From JAOUEA01 sp046732015 (GTDB lineage Bacteria > Actinomycetota > UBA4738 > HRBIN12), in the NCBI GenBank assembly GCA_046732015.1, contig JBKPMF010000143.1:1-6998 (forward strand): a stretch of DNA of 6,998 bases. Reading direction: 5' to 3'. Below the pieces are notes generated by a model. The model did not search any database. It was not told where the DNA came from and saw only the letters and a program-made list of their open reading frames with translations. Below, piece by piece: positions 1-5,300 of this stretch. Made by a program: the position numbers and the translations under genes. Positions within the stretch are counted from its first letter, which is position 1, and each line of letters begins with the position of its first letter.

Positions 1-1
1 G

Positions 2-1192
2 GAGCTGCCGGCGCAGGGTTCCACGCAGGGCGCGATCGCGGCCGCGAAGGCCCTGCAGGTGACGCTGGACAACGCTCCGTGGATCGATCCCGCCACCATC
101 AACATCACCTTCAAGTGCGTGGTGGGCGACCGCGACGGCAACGGCGCGCCCGACCTGGCCGACGTGCCGTACATCTGCGGACCGGCGACCGGCACGTGGA
201 CGACCGACTGGAAGACGAAGCGTGGTCGTTCCCAGCACACGTGCAATCCCTACATCGGGGACAAGTGCAACACGGTCAGCGTGCGCACGAGCGAGACCGT
301 CAACTACATCTTCGCTCCCGTGATCGGGATCCAGCAGGGAAGCACCGGGTCGGTGAGTGCCGCCTCATGCCGGGGCGCGTGCGGCGCCCAGCCCAATCCG
401 CTCGATGTGGTGATGGTGATCGACCGAACCGGGTCGATGACGACCGCCGACCTCGCGAACGCGAAGAACGCCGCCCGATCTGTGCTGGACTTCTACGATT
501 CGTCCGAGCACCACGTCGGCGTCGTGGCCCTGCCGTACGGCAAACCCACCGATAAGTGCAACGCGAACAATCCTCAGCTCTACCCACAGGCCGCGGCGTC
601 GTTCTGGCAGATCGCACCGTTGAGTTCGGACTACGACCGGTCCGACGGCACGCTCAACACCTCGAGTCAGATCGTCACGGCGATCAACTGCTTGAAGGTG
701 GCCCCGACCCTCACCGTGAAGGTGAACGGGGTCGACCGATCGGGGCCAGGTCACACGAACCTGGGCGATCCGCTCGATGCGGCTCGGGAGATGCTGCTCA
801 CCCAGGGCCGCTCCGACGTGCCGGACATCATCATCTTCATGACGGACGGCGAGGCGAATCAGCCCGACACCCTCCAGCCGTGCGCCTACCTCAATAACAA
901 GGCGAACCAGGCGAAGGCCGCCGGTCAGACGATCTACACGATCGCCTACGGGGTCGGGGGCGCCAAGTGCGAGCGCGACACCAGCGGAGCGTTCCGAGGC
1001 GCCTTCGCCAGCACGAACCTCGCGAAGGCCGCGACCAATTCCACCGACGACGTCCCCGGTGGGTGCGGGATCAACGAGAACAAGGACGGTGACAACTACT
1101 TCTGCGAGTCCGGGAGCGGTGACCTGGAGCCGGTGTTCCGGCAGGTGGCCGCCGCAACCCTCGGGCACTCGCGGTTGATCGAGGACCTCTGA
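2..1192 (+). CDS. TadG-like Tad/Flp pilus assembly protein with VWA domain (5' partial)
   Basis: The reading frame is open from base 2, so the gene begins outside the window; 396 residues are visible. Residues 1 to about 130 are a Cys-rich extracytoplasmic region that begins with an Ala-rich helix (GAIAAAKALQ), as follows the N-terminal membrane helix in TadE/TadG-type proteins. It contains a DRDGNGAPD segment resembling a calcium loop. From about residue 134 comes a von Willebrand factor A domain with a metal-ion-dependent adhesion site: D141-x-T143-x-S145 (DRTGS), T252 (GHTNLGD) and D282 (FMTDGE). The common DxSxS form has Thr in the middle position here. The C-terminal helix (DLEPVFRQVA) is typical of TadG VWA domains. 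Twelve visible cysteines suggest disulfides in an exported protein. In Tad systems TadG is a membrane-anchored pseudopilin-like or accessory protein. The cpaB gene 31 nt downstream supports this role. Other VWA surface proteins remain possible. Confidence 0.82.
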   Translation, partial: ELPAQGSTQGAIAAAKALQVTLDNAPWIDPATINITFKCVVGDRDGNGAPDLADVPYICGPATGTWTTDWKTKRGRSQHTCNPYIGDKCNTVSVRTSETVNYIFAPVIGIQQGSTGSVSAASCRGACGAQPNPLDVVMVIDRTGSMTTADLANAKNAARSVLDFYDSSEHHVGVVALPYGKPTDKCNANNPQLYPQAAASFWQIAPLSSDYDRSDGTLNTSSQIVTAINCLKVAPTLTVKVNGVDRSGPGHTNLGDPLDAAREMLLTQGRSDVPDIIIFMTDGEANQPDTLQPCAYLNNKANQAKAAGQTIYTIAYGVGGAKCERDTSGAFRGAFASTNLAKAATNSTDDVPGGCGINENKDGDNYFCESGSGDLEPVFRQVAAATLGHSRLIEDL

Positions 1193-1209
1193 CGGAGCGG
1201 TCTGGACAT

Positions 1210-1215
1210 AGGAGG
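1210..1215 (+). promoter_or_regulatory. Shine-Dalgarno sequence of cpaB
   Basis: AGGAGG lies 8 nt before the ATG at 1224, a perfect anti-16S match at good spacing. It fixes the cpaB start and is the only strong, well-placed Shine-Dalgarno sequence at any gene start in the window. This fits a gene translated from within a polycistronic message. Confidence 0.85.
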
Positions 1216-1223
1216 AGACCCGA

Positions 1224-1946
1224 ATGAGGAGACAAACACTGGTGATCCCGATCGCCCTGCTGCTGGCCGTGATGGCCGCGGCCGGGGTGGTCCTGTACAC
1301 CATGAACGTGAAGGAGGAGGCGACCACCGGCGGACCGACGTCCACCGTGGTCGTCGCTTCCGAGGACGTGCCGACCGGCACCGAACTCGACCCGCTGATC
1401 GAGCAAGGCAAGCTGGTCGAGCAGGAGATCCCCAAGAACTACATCGTGCCGGGTGCCGTGGGTTCGTTGGAGGAACTCCAGGGCACCACGGTGAGCCAGC
1501 CGCTGCTTGAAGGCGAGCAGATCCTGGCGAGTCGGATCGCGGAGCTCGGCTCGGTGACGGGCGGGACGATCGGGATCCCCCCGGGTTTCACGGCCTTCAC
1601 CATGGAGTTTCGTCCCGAGCAGACCGTGGCCAATGTCCTGAATCGCGGCGACCACGTTCGCGTGTTCGCGACCTTCGCGGAGAAGAGCGGTGCTCGCGCG
1701 TCGGTGGCCCTGCTGCCTGACGTCGAGGTGCTGGCCGTGTCCAGTGAAGGCGACGCGGAGCAGCAGGCCTCGACGAACCAACTGATCACGCTCGCGGTCA
1801 CGCCCGATGACGCGGCGAAGCTCGCGCTGTTCGGTCAGGACACCGGTTCGCTGTGGCTGAACCTGTTGCCGCCGGATTCTCCCAAGGACCAGGTTCCCGG
1901 GCCGTTCACGGACACCGACCTCATGGCCCTGGCCAAGAAGGGCTAG
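1224..1946 (+). CDS. cpaB: Flp/Tad pilus assembly protein CpaB (RcpC)
   Basis: The protein has 240 residues, near the usual size for the family. Residues 1-5 are short and basic. Residues 6-25 form one hydrophobic membrane segment with no obvious signal-peptidase site, so the protein is probably anchored in the membrane with its bulk outside. Residues 41-105 are a SAF domain, with the family signature of VVVASEDVPTGTEL, then a conserved PG (76-77), then LLEGEQILASRI. Residues about 112-216 match the RcpC/CpaB C-terminal domain, ending in LWLNLLPP. CpaB is an accessory component for assembly of Tad pili. In diderms it works with the outer-membrane secretin; its role in Gram-positives is less clear. 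It is co-directional with the TadG-like gene and has a strong Shine-Dalgarno sequence. No cpaE, cpaF, tadB or tadC follows, since the next gene is convergent and ends 12 nt away. Confidence 0.9.
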   Translation: MRRQTLVIPIALLLAVMAAAGVVLYTMNVKEEATTGGPTSTVVVASEDVPTGTELDPLIEQGKLVEQEIPKNYIVPGAVGSLEELQGTTVSQPLLEGEQILASRIAELGSVTGGTIGIPPGFTAFTMEFRPEQTVANVLNRGDHVRVFATFAEKSGARASVALLPDVEVLAVSSEGDAEQQASTNQLITLAVTPDDAAKLALFGQDTGSLWLNLLPPDSPKDQVPGPFTDTDLMALAKKG

Positions 1947-1958
1947 GCGAGGAAGGCC

Positions 1959-3164
1959 TCAGGCGCTCACCAGGAGCCGGTCCAGCCCGCGGATGATGTA
2001 GTTCGGCTTCCACGAGGGTTCCTCGACCAACACCAGGTCGGGGAGCCCTCTGAGCACCGTGGAGAAGGACGTCTGGAGTTCGAGCCTGGCCAGCGGGGCG
2101 CCCAAGCAGAAGTGGATCCCCGCGCCGAAGGTCAGGTGCGGGTTCGGTTCGCGCTCGAGACGGAAGGCGTCCGGATCCGTGAACACGACCGGGTCGCGGT
2201 TCGCCGATCCGAACAGCAACCCGAACTCCGAGCCTCGCGGGACCGTGATGTCACCGATCTCGACGTCCTCCAGCGCCCAGCGTTCGAACATCTGCAGCGG
2301 GGTGTCCCACCGCATGATCTCCTCGACCGCTGAAGGCACGAGCGCGGGTTCGGCGCGGAGCCGAGCGAGCGTGTCGGGGTGGCGGAACAGTGACCACCAG
2401 CCGTTGCCGGTCACGTTCACGGTGGCTTCGTGGCCGGCGTTGAGCAGGAGGACGCACGTGCCGATGAGCTCGTCTTCGGTGAGGTGATCACCGTCGTCGA
2501 CCACCGAGGTCATCTCGCTGATCAGGTCGCCCGCGGGCGAGGCCCGTCGTTCCCTCGAGAGCTCCCGCAGGTAGTCCGAGAACTCGATGCTGGCGCGCAC
2601 GGCGATCGCGGCATCCTCTTCGGTCGGTTGCAGTTCGTACATGCGGCAGATGTCGGCCGACCAGGGCCGCAGACGATGCCGGTCGGCCTCGGGGATGCCG
2701 AGCAGCTCGGCGATGATGGCGACCGGGAGCGGCTCGGCCACGGCGGCGATCAGGTCGAAGCTGCCGGCCCCTCGCCGTCCCTCGATGAGGCCATCCATCA
2801 GGCCCTGCACCGGCGCTCGCATCGATTCGACCATGCGCGGCGAGAAGGCCTTCGCCACCAGCCTTCGAACCCGCGTGTGGTCGGGCGGTTCCATGTCCAG
2901 GATGCCGTGCGTGACGAGGTGCCAGAACGGATCGTGCTGCGCCGGCGGAGCCGTGCGTCCCATCTCCTCGTGGGAGGCGCGATGGAGGTAGGTGCGCCCG
3001 AGGCGTCGATCCCGCAGGAGCGTGTTCACGTCCTCGTACCGGGCCACCAACCACAGATCGAGGGCCTCGTCGTGGAACACCGGGGAGCGATCGCGGAGCT
3101 CGCGGTAGACGGGATACGGGTCGGCGACGAAGCCGGGATCGGCGGGATGGAAGCCCACGTCCAT
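1959..3164 (-). CDS. Cytochrome P450 (bacterial class I type)
   Basis: From the ATG at 3164 the protein has 401 residues, the usual size of soluble bacterial P450s, with no membrane anchor. Motifs in order are ADPYPVYRELR near the N terminus; I-helix AGHEAT at residues 243-248; K-helix E282-I-M-R285; and the heme loop FGAGIHFCLG with the thiolate ligand C353. It should be a heme monooxygenase receiving electrons from ferredoxin and a reductase, neither of which is encoded here. The substrate cannot be told. The position usually holding the oxygen-activating Thr is Ala (A247), with Thr next to it. The frame stays open upstream to 3401, but that stretch lies over the nuclease gene and lacks P450 features. 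An AGGTGG directly abuts the ATG, too close to serve it, but lies 6 nt from an in-frame GTG at 3158, which is an alternative start. The 3' end converges on cpaB. Confidence 0.93.
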   Translation of the reverse strand: MDVGFHPADPGFVADPYPVYRELRDRSPVFHDEALDLWLVARYEDVNTLLRDRRLGRTYLHRASHEEMGRTAPPAQHDPFWHLVTHGILDMEPPDHTRVRRLVAKAFSPRMVESMRAPVQGLMDGLIEGRRGAGSFDLIAAVAEPLPVAIIAELLGIPEADRHRLRPWSADICRMYELQPTEEDAAIAVRASIEFSDYLRELSRERRASPAGDLISEMTSVVDDGDHLTEDELIGTCVLLLNAGHEATVNVTGNGWWSLFRHPDTLARLRAEPALVPSAVEEIMRWDTPLQMFERWALEDVEIGDITVPRGSEFGLLFGSANRDPVVFTDPDAFRLEREPNPHLTFGAGIHFCLGAPLARLELQTSFSTVLRGLPDLVLVEEPSWKPNYIIRGLDRLLVSA

Positions 3165-3170
3165 CCACCT

Positions 3171-3176
3171 ACGGTA
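3171..3176 (-). promoter_or_regulatory. Putative -10 element of the P450 gene (leaderless)
   Basis: On the minus strand TACCGT (3176 to 3171) is followed by exactly 6 nt and then the ATG at 3164. A TANNNT box at this distance puts the transcription start on or next to the start codon, as in leaderless actinobacterial mRNAs. I see no good -35 box at 16-19 nt upstream. That region would lie within the first codons of the divergent nuclease gene. Confidence 0.55.
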
Positions 3177-3180
3177 GCGT
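3175..3180 (+). promoter_or_regulatory. Putative -10 element of the nuclease gene (leaderless)
   Basis: TAGCGT is followed by exactly 6 nt (CCGGCC) and then the ATG at 3187. There is no purine-rich Shine-Dalgarno sequence before this ATG, which favours a leaderless message. The box shares bases 3175-3176 with the opposite-strand -10 box of the P450 gene. No recognisable -35 lies upstream, where the P450 N-terminal codons begin. Confidence 0.5.
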
Positions 3181-3186
3181 CCGGCC

Positions 3187-3711
3187 ATGGCTGTGATCCG
3201 ATGGGTCGGCATCGCCGGACTCGTGACGATGACCGCCTGCGGCGCGTTGGGCGGCTCCGGCGTGCGTGTGACGGATCGTCCGGTCCCTGGGGCCGGAGGC
3301 CCGCGCTCGGACGCGACGGTGACCCGGATCGTCGACGGCGACACGATCCACGTCGACCTCGACGGGCGGGACACCACGATCCGGATCATCGGGATCGACA
3401 CCCCTGAGAAGGACGGGCCCTACACCGACGAGGAGTGTTTCGAGCAGGAGGCCACCCGCTACGCCGAGCAGGCGCTCGCCGGTCGCGACGTCGAGCTGGA
3501 GTTCGACGTCGATCGGACCGATCGGTATGACCGAACCCTGGCCTACGTCTGGGTCGGGAACGAACTCTTCGACGAGCGCATCCTCGCGGACGGCTACGCC
3601 GTGCTGCTCACCGTCCCGCCGAACGTGCGATACGTCGACCGGCTCACGCAGGCGCAGCAAGCGGGCCGGGAGGCCGGCGCCGGGCTGTGGGGAGCCTGCC
3701 CCGGCGGCTAA
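3187..3711 (+). CDS. Thermonuclease-family (SNase-like) exported lipoprotein
   Basis: The protein has 174 residues. Residues 1-17 look like a short signal peptide with Arg5 and a hydrophobic core, followed by C18 in MTAC. This is a plausible but imperfect lipobox, since Met replaces the usual Leu at -3. A Gly/Pro-rich linker runs to about residue 42, followed by an SNase (OB-fold) domain. Residues corresponding to the staphylococcal nuclease active site are all present: D50 and D52 (VDGDT), R66, D71, T72 and E74 (RIIGIDTPE), and R116 (DRYDR). A calcium-dependent phosphodiesterase acting on DNA or RNA at the outer cell face is therefore likely. Possible roles are nutrient scavenging or breakdown of extracellular DNA; neither is shown by the sequence. 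The gene is divergent from the P450, and its TAA (3709-3711) overlaps the stop codon of the convergent amidohydrolase. Confidence 0.9.
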   Translation: MAVIRWVGIAGLVTMTACGALGGSGVRVTDRPVPGAGGPRSDATVTRIVDGDTIHVDLDGRDTTIRIIGIDTPEKDGPYTDEECFEQEATRYAEQALAGRDVELEFDVDRTDRYDRTLAYVWVGNELFDERILADGYAVLLTVPPNVRYVDRLTQAQQAGREAGAGLWGACPGG

Positions 3712-5288
3712 GCCCGGCGTAGCACCTGGCCCGATCGTTCGATCGCCTGTCCATCCGCCGACCACGCGACCGCTCCGCCGACGATGACCGCGCGGATCCC
3801 CTCCGGGAAGGTGTGCGGAGCATCGAAGTCGGCTCGGTCCCGCACCCTCGCAGGGTCGAACAGCACCAGGTCGGCGACCGCGCCTTCCGCGATGCGGCCG
3901 CGACCCGGCAACCCGAAACGATCGGCAGGGAGCGAGGTCATCTTGCGAACGGCGGCCTCCAGGGTCAGGACACCCTCGCGGACGAAGGGTCCCAGGACCC
4001 GGGGGAAGGTCCCGTAGTTGCGGGGGTGGACGGGCAGTCCGCCCAGCGGCCCCGTCGGCGACATCGAGGACGCATCCGAGGCCACCATGACGTCGGGATC
4101 GGCCATGATCGTGCGGACGTCGCCCTCGGCCATCGCGTGGCCGATGCACGCCGTCTGCGGTTCCTCGATCAGCAACTGGATGCAGGCTTCGACCGGCGCC
4201 ACCGCGCGTTCGCGCGCGATCGCGTCGATGCTCTCGCCGTTGCAGGTCGTATCGGCGGTGGCCTCGATCACGATCCGGTCCCATCCCACGCCCCGGACCG
4301 AGGACTGGAACGCGTCGCCCTCGCCTTCCTCGATCGCCTGCGCCAGCGTCGCCCGGCGGCCGGGGTCGGCCCAGATCTGCGCCACCTCGTCCACGGGCGC
4401 CCACTCGGGCAGCAGCGACCACAGGACCGAGGCCCACGCCTCGTACGGGTACTGATCGCCGGTGACGTCGTCGTCACCGTGGAACCGCTCCAGGAGTTCG
4501 CCGGCCCTGCCCCAGACCAAGGATGTCTCGCACTTGAGATGGCTCACATGGGCAGGGCCTCCCGCGCGCCGGCCGATCTCGATCGCCTCGTCGACCGCGC
4601 GGAACAGATGCTCACCCTCTCCGCGGATGTGCGACGCGTAGATGCCGCCGTTGCTCGTCGCCGCTTCGGCGAGGGCCACGACCTCGTCGGTGCGCGCGTA
4701 CATGCCCGGCGCGTAGATCAGCCCCGTGGAGAGCCCGAGCGCGCCGTCGTCCATCGCGCTCGAGACCGCCCGTCGCATCGCTCCGAGCTCCTCCTCGGTC
4801 GGGGGCCGGCGTTGTCCGCCCATGACCTGCGCGCGGATCGCCCCATGACCGACGAGGGCGGCGACGTTGACGGCGGGCCGTGCGGCGTCGAGACGGTCGA
4901 GGTAGCCGGCGAAGGACGGGAACGCGAGATCCATCGCCGCGGGGTCGCCACCCACCAGCTGGGCGCATTCGACGGCTCCGGCGACCGGCCACGGTGAGGA
5001 CCCGCAGTTGCCGACCACCACCGTGGTCACGCCCTGCCGGAGGGTCGAGGGCATCTCGGGATCGACCAGGGCTCCGAGGTCCGAGTGGTTGTGGACGTCG
5101 ATGAACCCGGGCGCCAGCACGAGCCCTCCACCGTCGATCGTTCGGGCAGCAGCAGTGTCCTCGGGACGTGTCCGCGCGATCCATGCGACGGAACCCGCCG
5201 TGACGCCCACCGTCGCGTTGAACCCGGGCGTACCCGTCCCGTCGATCACGGTGACGGATTCGATGAGGAGATCGACGTGCGCGGGCAT
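3708..5288 (-). CDS. N-acyl-D-amino-acid deacylase-type amidohydrolase
   Basis: The protein has 526 residues, in the range of D-aminoacylases and related D-glutamate/D-aspartate deacylases. It begins with the small beta domain (IDGTGTPGFNATVGV), then the metal motif GFIDVHNHSD (H66, H68), then QGVTTVVVGNCG with the metal-binding Cys C95 typical of this branch. SHIRGEG (H220), HVSHLKC (H250) and ASDAS (D405) supply the remaining metal or catalytic positions. A C-terminal beta segment (GAVADLVLFDPARV, then PEGIRAVIVGG) closes the fold. There is no signal peptide, so it is probably cytoplasmic. The expected reaction is zinc-dependent removal of the N-acyl group from D-amino acids, perhaps of peptidoglycan or dietary origin. 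The exact substrate is not resolved, and other amide-hydrolysing members of the family are possible. The ATG at 5288 is supported by a leaderless-type promoter and lies 9 nt after the kinase stop codon. Confidence 0.87.
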   Translation of the reverse strand: MPAHVDLLIESVTVIDGTGTPGFNATVGVTAGSVAWIARTRPEDTAAARTIDGGGLVLAPGFIDVHNHSDLGALVDPEMPSTLRQGVTTVVVGNCGSSPWPVAGAVECAQLVGGDPAAMDLAFPSFAGYLDRLDAARPAVNVAALVGHGAIRAQVMGGQRRPPTEEELGAMRRAVSSAMDDGALGLSTGLIYAPGMYARTDEVVALAEAATSNGGIYASHIRGEGEHLFRAVDEAIEIGRRAGGPAHVSHLKCETSLVWGRAGELLERFHGDDDVTGDQYPYEAWASVLWSLLPEWAPVDEVAQIWADPGRRATLAQAIEEGEGDAFQSSVRGVGWDRIVIEATADTTCNGESIDAIARERAVAPVEACIQLLIEEPQTACIGHAMAEGDVRTIMADPDVMVASDASSMSPTGPLGGLPVHPRNYGTFPRVLGPFVREGVLTLEAAVRKMTSLPADRFGLPGRGRIAEGAVADLVLFDPARVRDRADFDAPHTFPEGIRAVIVGGAVAWSADGQAIERSGQVLRRA

Positions 5289-5294
5289 CGCCCG

Positions 5295-5300
5295 ATGCTA
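5295..5300 (-). promoter_or_regulatory. Putative -10 element of the amidohydrolase gene (leaderless)
   Basis: On the minus strand TAGCAT (5300 to 5295) is followed by exactly 6 nt (CGGGCG) and then the ATG at 5288. The first three bases are also the TAG stop codon of the upstream kinase gene. A weak -35 candidate, TTCAAG (5324 to 5319), lies 18 nt upstream inside the kinase coding region. The segment before the ATG has no strong Shine-Dalgarno sequence. The gene may thus be transcribed on its own as well as by read-through from the kinase. Confidence 0.5.

Noticed and set aside
1074..1112. Excalibur-like motif (NKDGDNYFCE) near the end of the TadG-like protein
   Set aside because: It only loosely matches DxDxDGxxCE and sits in the normal last strand and loop of the VWA domain before DLEPVF, so the resemblance is probably chance.
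365..1435. Long minus-strand open frame opposite the TadG-like and cpaB genes
   Set aside because: It is antisense to two well-supported genes, its translation is rich in Arg/Gly/Val with no recognisable domain, and long spurious frames are common in DNA this GC-rich.
1949..1960. Small hairpin GAGG-AAGG-CCTC between cpaB and the P450 as a terminator
   Set aside because: The stem is only 4 bp with a 4-nt loop and no T-run on either strand, so it is too weak to call.
3165..3401. N-terminal extension of the P450 up to 3401
   Set aside because: The extra 79 residues lack P450 sequence and lie over the nuclease signal peptide and catalytic motifs. The start at 3164 gives the normal family length and has a promoter-like box.
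2430..3407. Long plus-strand open frame opposite the P450
   Set aside because: It crosses the P450 coding region and the start of the nuclease gene in another frame. Its translation is Arg/Gly/His-rich with no motif.
3169..4437. Long minus-strand open frame over the nuclease gene and the 3' part of the amidohydrolase
   Set aside because: It is in a different frame from the amidohydrolase and antisense to the nuclease, both with clear catalytic motifs. Its composition is that of a shadow frame.
3813..4997. 394-codon plus-strand open frame opposite the amidohydrolase
   Set aside because: The amidohydrolase carries all its metal motifs on the other strand. This frame has no domain signal and no promoter or ribosome-binding site that I can see.
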